From Clostridiales bacterium UBA3680 (GTDB lineage Bacteria; Bacillota; Clostridia; Lachnospirales; CAG-274): a DNA stretch of 56,627 nt. Below, piece by piece: positions 1-8,723 of the stretch; position 1 is the stretch's first letter, and each line of letters opens with the position of its first letter. The notes under the pieces are model-generated. The model saw only the letters and a program-made list of their open reading frames with translations, had not been told where the DNA came from and did not search any database. A program made the position numbers and the translations under genes. The stretch is taken from positions 8,381-65,007 of the forward strand of contig DFJD01000032.1 of the NCBI GenBank assembly GCA_002372875.1. The letters are read 5' to 3'.

Positions 1-2
1 AT

Positions 3-794
3 GCCTTAATTACATATTATTTTAAATATAACAGCAATTTTCGATTGCTGAGGGTATGCGAGGGTTATGCTCCCGTAAGTAAGCTGACGTATGAAGAGAG
101 GGCGGTCTACGATAAAATTCTTTCCGTATGCGGCCAAATCAAGGAAAACTACGGCGGGATCTACGAACGAGAAAAAGCAATTCACGATAAAATTGTATCA
201 TCCTTTTCTTATACAGAAGGAGAGATAACACTTTACGATCACACCGTTTCAAAGTTGGTATTGTATAAAGAGGGAGTTTGTGAGGCGTATGCCACACTTT
301 TCTATATCATGTGCAGGCTTTGTGATGTGCCGTGCACCATTGTTACGGGAATATATGACGGGGTGGATCACATGTGGAATCAAGTGATACTTGATGGAGA
401 ATATTATCATGTGGATGTTACAAATGACGATCCGATTCCCGATGCCGACGGTAGGATAAGATATTCTTCCTTTAATGTTTCCGAAGAAGAAATAAGAAAA
501 ACTCACACTCCCGATAATGGAACGGCAATCGCAACGGGCAGTAAATACAATTATTACAACGTTTCCGGGCTTGTTGTAAACAGCTATGAGGATCTTGAAA
601 GAATAATAGGGGATGCTGTAGCTTCAAAAAAGCTCTACCTAACATTCAAAACAACGGATCGGTATGTAATATGGTCGGATGCTCAGCTAAAAAGCGCATT
701 TCCCGAAAATTTTTACGGAGGAGCCTATTTGTTTGGCGAATACGGAACTCCGGGTACCTACGATGTGACACTGTACTATGGAACCACTGAGTAA
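3..794 (+). CDS. Transglutaminase-like protein, 5' end outside window
   Basis: The reading frame is open back to base 3, so the gene starts before the window and only its C-terminal 263 residues are seen. The upstream codons read ITYYFKYNSNFRLL, which lines up with ITYKFKYSSDFKLL of the next gene, showing that this is genuine coding sequence and that the TTG at 45 is not the start. It carries a transglutaminase-like (papain-fold) core: the nucleophile Cys in GVCEAYATLF, His in DHMWNQV and Asp in YYHVDVTNDD. It is probably secreted like its neighbour and may cross-link or hydrolyse protein amides at the cell surface, but the substrate is unknown. It is a tandem paralogue of the gene at 821. 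The last codons and the stop lie inside a 30-bp imperfect palindrome of the repeat family described at 25264. Confidence 0.85.
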   Translation, partial: ALITYYFKYNSNFRLLRVCEGYAPVSKLTYEERAVYDKILSVCGQIKENYGGIYEREKAIHDKIVSSFSYTEGEITLYDHTVSKLVLYKEGVCEAYATLFYIMCRLCDVPCTIVTGIYDGVDHMWNQVILDGEYYHVDVTNDDPIPDADGRIRYSSFNVSEEEIRKTHTPDNGTAIATGSKYNYYNVSGLVVNSYEDLERIIGDAVASKKLYLTFKTTDRYVIWSDAQLKSAFPENFYGGAYLFGEYGTPGTYDVTLYYGTTE

Positions 795-809
795 TTAATC
801 AATGATTCC
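780..809. repeat. Short palindromic repeat-family member (copy A)
   Basis: An imperfect 30-bp palindrome begins GGAACCACTGA and ends CAATGATTCC around a TAATTAAT centre. Its first 22 bases match the repeat at 56565 with one mismatch, and its ends resemble the termini of the 160-bp element at 25264. It overlaps the stop codon of the first transglutaminase gene. I infer that it is a deletion derivative of the same element family with little or no internal sequence left. Confidence 0.5.
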
Positions 810-820
810 TTATAATTAAA

Positions 821-1960
821 ATGAAAAAAATTTTTAGAAATATCGTAATTATTATTATAATATTTTCCCTTGTGTTCTTTAAGCTTTTGCCTTTTTCGCC
901 CATAGCTCTTTACAAGATGCTCACAAATGAAGAAACCACCGAAAAACAGTTTGCAGAAGATGAAATGACCGAGGAGACCACTCAATTTATTCCTATGAGT
1001 GAGGATGAAATGAAGACGGCATCAACTCCCGAACAGTGGAGAAAAATAATGGACAATGCGGTCTATACTCTCATGCCCGAAATAACGGTGGATATAAGAG
1101 GATATAGTGAAAACAAATACAACATTGCTTCACTTCCCTACGGAATAGCTATGGAATCGAAAGGGCAAAGTTTTGTGGGTTTTGCCGAGATCACTTACAA
1201 ATTTAAATACAGCTCCGATTTCAAGCTTCTTGCCGCAACTATAAATCCGCAGGTGATGGGAGCTTTGAATGAAGAGGAAATAAGCACATTAAATACTCTC
1301 AGGGATATGTCCGAAGAAATAAAAAAACAATACAATTATGCCTATGCAAGAGAGTTGTTGATACATAACTATATTACCACATCTTTCAGATATGCCCAAA
1401 ATACCGACGGTGAAAGGGTGCATTCGGTAGTGGGGCTTGTAAATGACGGCTTTGCCGTATGCCAGGCATATGCGGATGCATTCAGAATAATGTGCATAAT
1501 GTGCGGCATTCCCTGCAAAATTGTGGAAGGTGAACTTGACGGACAGCCGCATGCATGGAATATGGTGAAAATAAACGGAGATTATTATCATGTGGATGTA
1601 ACAAGTGACGATCCTGTGCCGGATAATATGCTTATGCAGCACTACGATTATTTTAATGTGACCGATGAGGAAATACAAAAAACACATAAAATTGTATCGG
1701 AGGGACTTCCCGAGTGCACATCAACCAAATGCAATTATTTTGTGAGAAACGGGCTTATAGTTCATAATCAAGAGGAACTTTCAAATCTTATAAGACTTAA
1801 AATATCCGACGGAAAATCGAGCTATACTTTTAAAACGGAGGGCTACCCCATAAGCGGAGCCGAACAAATTTCAGGTTTTTACAATTACACAGGTTATACA
1901 CAAATAAATGTAAGCGGAAAATTTGGCGCGGACGGAGCGTTCTGCATTTTTGCCGCATAA
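821..1960 (+). CDS. Membrane-anchored or secreted transglutaminase-like protein
   Basis: 379 residues. The N-terminus has a hydrophobic segment (about residues 5-33) that could be a signal anchor or uncleaved signal, followed by a Glu/Thr-rich stretch (EETTEKQ, EETTQF) and a transglutaminase-like core with Cys214 in FAVCQAYAD, His244 in QPHAWNMV and Asp259 in YYHVDVTSDD, the expected triad order and spacing. It should act outside the cytoplasm. The preceding gene is a paralogue in the same orientation, separated by 26 bases that include a repeat; the ribosome site is weak, so expression may depend on coupling. A third member, with a dockerin, lies at 48612. Cross-linking versus protease activity cannot be told from sequence. 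Confidence 0.85.
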   Translation: MKKIFRNIVIIIIIFSLVFFKLLPFSPIALYKMLTNEETTEKQFAEDEMTEETTQFIPMSEDEMKTASTPEQWRKIMDNAVYTLMPEITVDIRGYSENKYNIASLPYGIAMESKGQSFVGFAEITYKFKYSSDFKLLAATINPQVMGALNEEEISTLNTLRDMSEEIKKQYNYAYARELLIHNYITTSFRYAQNTDGERVHSVVGLVNDGFAVCQAYADAFRIMCIMCGIPCKIVEGELDGQPHAWNMVKINGDYYHVDVTSDDPVPDNMLMQHYDYFNVTDEEIQKTHKIVSEGLPECTSTKCNYFVRNGLIVHNQEELSNLIRLKISDGKSSYTFKTEGYPISGAEQISGFYNYTGYTQINVSGKFGADGAFCIFAA

Positions 1961-1961
1961 A

Positions 1962-1996
1962 AAACGGAGGCGAAATGCCTCCGTTTGCTTTTTTAT
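1962..1996. terminator. Bidirectional intrinsic terminator
   Basis: A 10-bp stem (AAACGGAGGC, loop GAAAT, GCCTCCGTTT) is followed by a T-run on the plus strand; on the minus strand the A-rich left flank gives a second U-tail. It sits between convergent genes and can serve both. Confidence 0.85.
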
Positions 1997-2011
1997 AAGA
2001 TACTCCGTTGT

Positions 2012-3106
2012 TTAGTTTGCTTTTATTTTTACTGTGACCTTGTTGGAAATTTCCGCAGCAGCATCGTAATCATAGATAATATCTTCTGCCGTGCTTTTTA
2101 ATATTTTCAGAGAAATTGTATTTTCGGTATCCGAAATATCAAACTTATTTCCCTTGTAGGTCACGGTAATTATGCTTTGCCCGTCTTTCATGGAATATTC
2201 AACCCTAAGTCGTATACAAGGCACGGACATTTTGGGTAAAATTATCTGTTGAACAAGTTCTTCTATGGCGAGCTTTATGCGATACTTGCATTCCGCGGGA
2301 ACATTGTTTTGCACAAGATAGAGGTCAAGTTGCGAGTTAAAACCGATAAAGTCATAATCTCGGCTGTCTATAAATGTCTCAAATACTTTAAGTTGTTTTA
2401 TAAAACGGCGAGTATTATCTTTTTTGGGATCGTCAAATATTTCCTCCGGAGTTCCCTCTTCGTAAATACCACCTTCGTCCAGATAAAAAACACGGTTTGA
2501 TATAGCTTTTGCAAAATTCATTTCATGAGTGACTATTATCATTGTTTTTCCGCTGCTTGCCAAATCTTTTATTACTGATTGAACCTCTGCCACCATTGTG
2601 GGGTCCAACGCACTTGTCGGCTCATCAAGTAAAATAAGTTCGGGATCCATTGCAAGGGTACGTGCTATGGCAACTCTTTGTTTTTGTCCGCCGGACAGTT
2701 CATCGGGGTAGGAAAGTGCTTTATCGGCAACGCCCACCGAGTGGAGAAGCTCCATCCCCTTGCGGTAAGCATCTTGTTTTGTTTTTCCGAGAAGATCCAT
2801 GGGTGCAAGCATTACATTTTCAATTACGGTGAGATGTCCGAATAAATTGAAAGACTGAAACACCATGCCCATTTTTTGTCTTGCTTTTTTTACATCGTAT
2901 CCCTTTGCTGTTATATCCTCTCCGTTAAAAATTATTTGTCCCGAGGTGGGTCGCTCAAGCAGATTGATGCAACGGATAAGAGTGGATTTACCGGTTCCGG
3001 AGGGGCCTATTACCGAAATCACATCACCTTTGTTTATGGTGACGGATATGTCTTTAAGGGGAGTAACCCCTCGGTATTGCTTTGTTATATTTTTAAGCTC
3101 GATCAT
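2012..3106 (-). CDS. Amino-acid ABC transporter ATPase with extra C-terminal domain
   Basis: 364 residues, against about 240 for the GlnQ/HisP family. Residues 1-240 are a normal polar-amino-acid ABC ATPase: Walker A GPSGTGKST, Q-loop in GMVFQSFNLF, signature LSGGQKQRVAIARTLA, Walker B LILLDEPTSALDP and the switch His in IIVTHEM. Residues about 250-364 form an added domain containing YRIKLAIEELVQQIILP, which resembles the N-box helix of GHKL-type (HATPase_c_2, anti-sigma-like) ATPases, although the usual Asn is replaced by Gln. It overlaps the upstream permease gene by 14 bases, so the two are translationally coupled and form one importer. The extension might regulate the pump; that is inference. 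Confidence 0.9.
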   Translation of the reverse strand: MIELKNITKQYRGVTPLKDISVTINKGDVISVIGPSGTGKSTLIRCINLLERPTSGQIIFNGEDITAKGYDVKKARQKMGMVFQSFNLFGHLTVIENVMLAPMDLLGKTKQDAYRKGMELLHSVGVADKALSYPDELSGGQKQRVAIARTLAMDPELILLDEPTSALDPTMVAEVQSVIKDLASSGKTMIIVTHEMNFAKAISNRVFYLDEGGIYEEGTPEEIFDDPKKDNTRRFIKQLKVFETFIDSRDYDFIGFNSQLDLYLVQNNVPAECKYRIKLAIEELVQQIILPKMSVPCIRLRVEYSMKDGQSIITVTYKGNKFDISDTENTISLKILKSTAEDIIYDYDAAAEISNKVTVKIKAN

Positions 3107-5450
3107 CGGTGTTCACTCCTTTCAAAATGCTCTCTCTGTTCCTTTTTTTGGAATCGATTTTTACTTCGATTTTTCTCACAATTGATGTAAGAATGCCCGC
3201 AAGAACAAAGTATATTATCGCTACGGCTATGAGAGGAAAAAACGCCTCGTATGTTCTGCCTCTTATTATATCTCCCATTTTGGTAAGATCTTGTACGGCT
3301 ATGTATCCCACAACAGCCGTTGCTTTTATCAATGCAACGATTTCCGCCTTGTATTGCGGTAAAAAGTGGGGCATTGCCTGAGGCAAAATTATTCGGAAAA
3401 ATGATTGTATATCTCCATAACCCAAAGAAAGCGCCGCTTCTGTTTGTCCTTTGTCAACAGCACCTACTCCGGATTTCACCATTGCAAATACGGAAGAACC
3501 AAAAACCAGAGTAAAGGCTATAACGGATACGGCAGAACCGGGAATTTGAGATTTTGCAAATATGATATAGTAAAGTATCATAAGCAAAACGACTACGGGC
3601 ATACCACCTATAAGCCAGGTGAAGAATCCTGCTACGGCATTTGCAGCTTTGTTTCCCTTTCGGCACGTCATAAATGCAAGAAAACCGAGAATTGTGCCAA
3701 AAATAATGGAGAAAACCGTAATAAGCAGGGTAGTAACTATACCCGAAATAAAAAGCTTGTATCTGTCCTCGCGAAGGAATGTTCTTTCAAAACTGTTCTT
3801 TAATGAAGCGAGAAATGTTTCGTCACTGTTGTTGCTAAAATTATCGCCTGTTTTATCCGTTGAGTTATCCGAAGCGACCGCCTGTGAAGAGGCATTAGCT
3901 GCTCGCACGATGAAAACGAAGGAGGCGGGTTGATATTCCACAAAATCCATTGTTTCTTTTCTTTCATCGGAAATTATGATGGAACCGCATATTATATCTG
4001 CTTTTCCGGCGGAAAGCGAGGCTAAAACAGCCGAAAAATCCATAGGGATAAAATCAACATGCACGTCCAGCTCTTTAGCAATAATAAGTATGGTTTCTAT
4101 GTCAAGCCCCATAAGCTCTTTGTTTGTATTCATATAGCTTGCAGGCTCAAGAGAATCACAGGCGGCAACCGTAACGGTGCCGTTTTTGCCGGGCCAATCC
4201 TGAACGGGAATAGTTTTTACACTTTCATCGGTACCTGTCCATTTGTTCCAAAGCTCATCTTTTTTCGATTGAGGGAAGGCATCGTATGTTTCCTGCCAAA
4301 GAATGGCTCTTTTATCTCCTTTTGCAAAGCCCAAACCGAAGAAGGATTCTCCGAGTGATTCGGGGAAGAGGGCAAGAGAACTGTCTTTGTTTGTCAAAAA
4401 CGTTCCAACTTCGTTGTTCAAAAGACCCGCATCTGTTTTTCCGCTTTTTACACCAAGCGCCATATCGGGCATTGTTTGATAATAGGTGTATTCCTCTACA
4501 TTTTTCACCTTAGAAGAAATAAGGTTTTCAAAAGGCGCTCCCGTTATCATAGAAATCGTTTTTCCGTTTAGTTCTTCAAAGGAAGTAAATTCAGGTTGAT
4601 TTGCTGCGGCAGCCGAGTTTGTTTTCTTAAGGTCTGAACTTTTTACCGCCAAAACAGCACCACCACCGGCTGTAGGATTAGAGAAAAGAACTTGCTCCTT
4701 TCTTTCGTCAGTTACGTTCATGTCGGTGGAAAAATCACATTTTCCCGATTCTACGGCAGGGATTCTTCCCGCAAAATCCACATCGGTCAGTTGAAGGGAA
4801 TAGCCTTTTTCACGGCAGAAACGAACGATAAGATCAATATCGTAACCTACGTTTTCATTGTCTTTTATGTAAGACCAGGGCATATCGGTGGAAGTGGTGG
4901 CAACATTGATACTTCCGTTTTCTCCTGTAAGCCCGTTCTTATCCACGACCTTGAGTGACTCATCGACACCGAGCCATATTTCCTCTATTTTTGCAAGGGT
5001 GCCGTCGGATTTTATTTTTGCAAGAAAATCATTAAATTCCGCACATAATGCAGCAGATTTCGGGTCGTTTTTTCTGAAAGCAAAGGCATAGTCGGCAGAA
5101 GTGAAACGTTCGGGGATATAGTCGATCAGCGGCTGCTCGTAGTGTACCGTTTTTATTTGTGCTTCATCTGCTATATAAGCGTCGATATTTCCCGAAAGCA
5201 GAGCCGCACTCAGGTCGGAATAGTTGTTAAAATACAGTATGGAACTCCCTTTAAAATTCTCAACGGCGATGGTTTCAAGGGGCGTTCCCGTTATGGTGCC
5301 TATCCTTTTACCTATATAATCTTGCCAATGTACGGAACTTTTATCTCCTTTATCTGTTTGTTCTGCATAAAATACAGATAAAAGTGAATGGGAAAGGATC
5401 ATTAAAAGTGCCGCCAAAAAAGCGAATAATTGTTTGTTTCTTTTTCTCAT
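3093..5450 (-). CDS. Amino-acid ABC transporter substrate-binding/permease fusion
   Basis: 785 residues. A signal-anchor-like segment (residues 8-28) is followed by extracytoplasmic SBP_bac_3 material and then a HisM/GlnP-type permease (about 555-770). The permease shows the EAA loop region (TEAALSLGYGDIQSFFRIILP). The binding region appears to run lobe 2, lobe 1, lobe 2, lobe 1: the first block (GKRIGTITGTPLETIAVENF) is of the second-lobe type, and first-lobe signatures of the ISDERKETMDF type occur twice, at about residue 245 and again just before the membrane part. Fusion of binding protein and permease is known in Gram-positives, but the lobe order looks permuted. The gene is paired with the ATPase that follows. 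The ligand is probably a polar amino acid, not determinable here. The ATG is preceded by AAGGA. Confidence 0.88.
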   Translation of the reverse strand: MRKRNKQLFAFLAALLMILSHSLLSVFYAEQTDKGDKSSVHWQDYIGKRIGTITGTPLETIAVENFKGSSILYFNNYSDLSAALLSGNIDAYIADEAQIKTVHYEQPLIDYIPERFTSADYAFAFRKNDPKSAALCAEFNDFLAKIKSDGTLAKIEEIWLGVDESLKVVDKNGLTGENGSINVATTSTDMPWSYIKDNENVGYDIDLIVRFCREKGYSLQLTDVDFAGRIPAVESGKCDFSTDMNVTDERKEQVLFSNPTAGGGAVLAVKSSDLKKTNSAAAANQPEFTSFEELNGKTISMITGAPFENLISSKVKNVEEYTYYQTMPDMALGVKSGKTDAGLLNNEVGTFLTNKDSSLALFPESLGESFFGLGFAKGDKRAILWQETYDAFPQSKKDELWNKWTGTDESVKTIPVQDWPGKNGTVTVAACDSLEPASYMNTNKELMGLDIETILIIAKELDVHVDFIPMDFSAVLASLSAGKADIICGSIIISDERKETMDFVEYQPASFVFIVRAANASSQAVASDNSTDKTGDNFSNNSDETFLASLKNSFERTFLREDRYKLFISGIVTTLLITVFSIIFGTILGFLAFMTCRKGNKAANAVAGFFTWLIGGMPVVVLLMILYYIIFAKSQIPGSAVSVIAFTLVFGSSVFAMVKSGVGAVDKGQTEAALSLGYGDIQSFFRIILPQAMPHFLPQYKAEIVALIKATAVVGYIAVQDLTKMGDIIRGRTYEAFFPLIAVAIIYFVLAGILTSIVRKIEVKIDSKKRNRESILKGVNTDDRA

Positions 5451-5530
5451 GGTATTATCCTTTCTTTTTTTAGCATTGAAGATGCAGTATGATTTACGGT
5501 AGTTTTATAACACTGCGGACGGTCTTTGAA

Positions 5531-5558
5531 TAAAAAAGGAGTATCCGAAGGATACTCC
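5531..5558 (-). terminator. Intrinsic terminator of glgB
   Basis: On the minus strand a 9-bp stem GGAGTATCC/GGATACTCC with a 3-nt loop is followed by TTTTTTATTC, a few bases after the glgB stop. Confidence 0.9.
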
Positions 5559-5566
5559 TGTAAATA

Positions 5567-7780
5567 TTACTCGGGGCTGTATATAACTACCGACAGCGGA
5601 GCAAGTCTGAGCGCTATACTGTTTTCTCTTCGATTCCATTCTATAGGTTCGCTTTTTGCGGGTCTGTCATTTACAACGCCGCTTCCGCCGAAGGCTGTGG
5701 CATCGGAGTTGAAAACTTCCTTCCACGTTCCTTCAAAAGGCACACCCACCCTGAACTCCTCATAAGTGTTAGGTGTAAAATTGCAAAGAATAACAAGGGT
5801 GTCCTCTTTTCTTGAACCTCTTCTTATGTATGCGTAAAAACTTCTTTCTTTGTCATCCGCTTCTATCCATTCAAAGCCGAATGAGTCAAAATCTTTGCTC
5901 CAAAGGGCATTGTTTGCGGTGTAGAATTTGTTCAGAGCTTTAACATAGTCCTGAGTTTGCTGATGATGATCGTATTGAAGCAGGAACCAATCAAGAGGCC
6001 TCTTTTCGTTCCATTCTATAAATTGACCGAATTCTCCGCCCATAAACAACAGTTTTTTGCCGGGGAAAGTCATCATATAACCGTATGCCGCTCTTAAATT
6101 GGCAAACTTCTGCCACAGGTCGCCGGGCATCTTGTCAAGCATGGATCTTTTTCCGTGTACAACCTCATCATGACTGAGTACAAGCACAAATTTTTCACTG
6201 TAAGCATAGGTGGAAGCGAATGTCATATTGTAGTGATGATATTTTCTGTATATAGGGTCTTTCTCCATATATTCAAGGAAATCGTGCATCCAGCCCATGT
6301 TCCACTTAAGAGTAAAGCCCAAGCCTCCGTTTTCGGGAGTATCGGTGATCTTAGGCCAAGAAGTGGACTCTTCGGCCATCATATGTGAGAAAGGATTCCT
6401 GTGCTGCATAACGGAATTAAGGTGCTTGAAAAACTCAACGGCATCTATATTATCACTTCCGCCGTATTTGTTTGCGATCCATTGACCGTCCTCTTTTGCA
6501 TAATTCAGGTACAGCATAGAGGCTACGGCATCCACTCTTAAACCGTCAATGTGATACTTTTCTATCCAAAAAAGGGCATTGGCAATAAGGAAATTCTTAA
6601 CTTCGCATCTTCCGTAGTTAAATATAAGAGTGCCCCATTCGGGGTGCTCACCTTGCATGGGGTTGTCGTGCTCATAAAGAGCCGAACCGTCAAAGCGTGC
6701 AAGTCCGTTTGCGTCCTTGGGGAAATGTGCGGGTACCCAATCAAGAAAAACACCTATACCGGCTTGGTGGCATGCATCTACAAATTCCATAAATTCACGG
6801 GGGTTGCCATATCGGCTCGTAGGTGCATAGTATCCTGTTATTTGGTAGCCCCATGAACCGTCAAATGGATGTTCGGCAACAGGAAGAAGCTCAATGTGAG
6901 TATAGCCCATTTCTTTTACGTAGGGAATGAGCTTTTTGGCAAGCTCGGGATAGCTCATAAAGCGGTTGTCATCTTCTTCTACCCTGTCCCAAGAGCCTAA
7001 ATGTACCTCATAAATGTTCATGGGAGCATTGAATTTATCTATGTTTTTCAGATGCTCGTACCACTTTGAATCTTTCCAGGTATAGTCTTCTATATCAAAC
7101 AAAAGAGAGGTCGTGCTGGGTCTGAGTTCCGAAAATTTTGCATAGGGGTCGGATTTTTGTATAAGATCTCCGTTTGAAGTTTTGATTTCAAATTTATAGC
7201 CGTCATTAGGCTGCAAACCGGGGATAAAAAGCTCCCAAATACCGCTTTGTCCCAACAATCTCATGGGATTTCTTCGTCCGTCCCAGCTGTTAAAAGAACC
7301 TATTACGGATACTCTGCTTGCATTCGGTGCCCATACTCCGAAGAGCACGCCTTTTATTCCGTCTATTTCGGTAAAGTTTGCACCAAGCTTTTCATATATC
7401 TGGTAATGTGTACCCTGATTGAAAAGATATCTGTCCTCTTCGGTGATGCCTGGAATGAAGGAATACGGGTCATATTGTGTTACAACATTACCGTTGCCGT
7501 AATCGGTTTCAAGCTTGTATCTGAACCAGGTTTTTCTTTTTGGGATCACACATTCAAAAAAACCATGTCCGTGCACCATTTCGGTTTCGTAACGACGGGC
7601 TTTGTTAGCCTCATCTATAACCGTAACTGCCTTTGCTTGAGGGTTAAATATCCTTACAACGAGGCATTCTTTATCATTGAGAACAAGCTCGTGCATACCC
7701 AAAATAACGTGGGGGTCGGCACTGTGAGCATTTACAATAAGCTGAAGATCGGTAATATTAGTTATCATACCTATAAACAC
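5567..7780 (-). CDS. glgB: 1,4-alpha-glucan branching enzyme
   Basis: 737 residues, full length for GlgB. It transfers alpha-1,4 glucan segments to alpha-1,6 positions during glycogen synthesis in the cytoplasm. There are two N-terminal beta domains (about 15-240; the second has VWAPNASRVSVIGSFNSWDG, typical of CBM48), then the GH13 barrel with DWVPAHFPKD, the nucleophile Asp in GLRVDAVASMLY, the acid/base Glu in MMAEESTSWP and the transition-state His-Asp in LVLSHDEVVHGKRSM, and finally a C-terminal beta domain. No other glg genes are nearby. The first possible start is GTG at 7780; an in-frame ATG at 7768 is an alternative, and the GAAGGGA site upstream does not clearly decide between them. 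Confidence 0.95.
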   Translation of the reverse strand: MFIGMITNITDLQLIVNAHSADPHVILGMHELVLNDKECLVVRIFNPQAKAVTVIDEANKARRYETEMVHGHGFFECVIPKRKTWFRYKLETDYGNGNVVTQYDPYSFIPGITEEDRYLFNQGTHYQIYEKLGANFTEIDGIKGVLFGVWAPNASRVSVIGSFNSWDGRRNPMRLLGQSGIWELFIPGLQPNDGYKFEIKTSNGDLIQKSDPYAKFSELRPSTTSLLFDIEDYTWKDSKWYEHLKNIDKFNAPMNIYEVHLGSWDRVEEDDNRFMSYPELAKKLIPYVKEMGYTHIELLPVAEHPFDGSWGYQITGYYAPTSRYGNPREFMEFVDACHQAGIGVFLDWVPAHFPKDANGLARFDGSALYEHDNPMQGEHPEWGTLIFNYGRCEVKNFLIANALFWIEKYHIDGLRVDAVASMLYLNYAKEDGQWIANKYGGSDNIDAVEFFKHLNSVMQHRNPFSHMMAEESTSWPKITDTPENGGLGFTLKWNMGWMHDFLEYMEKDPIYRKYHHYNMTFASTYAYSEKFVLVLSHDEVVHGKRSMLDKMPGDLWQKFANLRAAYGYMMTFPGKKLLFMGGEFGQFIEWNEKRPLDWFLLQYDHHQQTQDYVKALNKFYTANNALWSKDFDSFGFEWIEADDKERSFYAYIRRGSRKEDTLVILCNFTPNTYEEFRVGVPFEGTWKEVFNSDATAFGGSGVVNDRPAKSEPIEWNRRENSIALRLAPLSVVIYSPE

Positions 7781-7857
7781 TTCCCTTCTTTATACAGTAT
7801 ATATATAATGATTTTGTATTTTTATTCGTTTTTGTATGTGAACAGTAATACATTATT

Positions 7858-7885
7858 ATTATACAACATCTACAAAAAAAAACAA
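7858..7885 (-). promoter_or_regulatory. Candidate glgB promoter
   Basis: On the minus strand TTGTTT and TATAAT are separated by 16 nt, about 80 nt before the glgB start. The region is very A+T-rich, so chance matches are possible. Confidence 0.4.
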
Positions 7886-7988
7886 GCATTAAATTGGAAT
7901 TTAAGCATATAAATCACAAGAATGAAAAAACAATAAAAAAATTACTGCATTTTTTATAAAAACTGTAGATTTTTATGTAAATATGAGT

Positions 7989-7994
7989 TATAAT
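7989..7994 (+). promoter_or_regulatory. Candidate -10 of the atp operon promoter
   Basis: A TATAAT lies 33 bases before the first atp gene with no clear -35 at 16-18 nt. It is the best candidate in the intergenic region divergent from glgB. Confidence 0.4.
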
Positions 7995-8026
7995 AGTTCG
8001 ATGTGTGAAAACGGAAGGGGATATTT

Positions 8027-8320
8027 ATGAAAAAAGAGGTCATCAAGGCGCTTTCTTTAATAACACAGTTGGGTATATCCATGCTTGTACCCATTTTTGC
8101 CTGTCTTATTGCAGGCAACTTGCTTGATGTCTTTTTTAAGACCGGTCCGCTTTTTATGATTATTTTTATTGTACTTGGCGTTTTTGCCGGCTTTCGCTCT
8201 GTATATGTATTGACTGCCTCCTTTCATGAAAAGAAGGATACATATTCTCTGACGAGTGTCGAAGAAGATATGAAAAATGCCGGCAATATTTCAAAGGGGG
8301 TTGAGGATGAACAGCATTAA
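8027..8320 (+). CDS. atpZ: AtpZ/AtpI-family membrane protein of the ATP synthase operon
   Basis: 97 residues with two hydrophobic segments (about 8-30 and 38-62) linked by GNLLDVFFKTGP, the layout of AtpZ/AtpI-like proteins encoded at the head of F1Fo operons. In the family these proteins assist ring assembly or Mg2+ supply; the exact job here is inferred from position. The ribosome site is GAAGGGG. It overlaps the next gene by 14 bases. Confidence 0.8.
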   Translation: MKKEVIKALSLITQLGISMLVPIFACLIAGNLLDVFFKTGPLFMIIFIVLGVFAGFRSVYVLTASFHEKKDTYSLTSVEEDMKNAGNISKGVEDEQH

Positions 8321-8723
8321 AATTTCCGACACCTGCAAGATGCTGCTTATATGCATTGTTTCGTTGGGTGTAGTTGCTTCGGCGGTGGGTGTTTTTTTTA
8401 CTCACGACACCATGAAATGGCTTTTGGGAATCGTGTCGGGTACCTTTATTTCCGTAATAAGGGTCATAATGCTTGACAGAACACTTAAAAAGGCGGTTAA
8501 TATGGATAAAGATGCTGCCGCCTTGTACACAAGGGCGCAATACACTCTACGCCTTTTTCTTACGATTGCGGCGGTTATTGCAATTGCGATAACGAAAAAG
8601 GTTAATATTTACGGCCTTGTTATAGGGCTTTTGATTCCGCAACCGTCGACCTATCTGACAAATGCCCTTATGGCAAGGCATAGAAAAAAAGAAGAAATCA
8701 CAGGAAAGGAGGAATGTGAATGA
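8307..8723 (+). CDS. atpI: ATP synthase subunit I-like protein
   Basis: 138 residues, four hydrophobic helices, position between atpZ and atpB. I start at ATG 8307 because AAAGGGGG lies at the right distance; an in-frame ATG at 8277 would add ten residues but lacks a ribosome site. AtpI-family proteins are thought to help assemble the c-ring. Its stop overlaps the atpB start in an ATGA. Confidence 0.75.
   Translation: MNSIKISDTCKMLLICIVSLGVVASAVGVFFTHDTMKWLLGIVSGTFISVIRVIMLDRTLKKAVNMDKDAAALYTRAQYTLRLFLTIAAVIAIAITKKVNIYGLVIGLLIPQPSTYLTNALMARHRKKEEITGKEECE

Noticed and set aside
7247..7912. 221-codon plus-strand ORF opposite glgB
   Set aside because: It is antisense to conserved glgB codons, low in recognisable protein features, and lacks a ribosome site.
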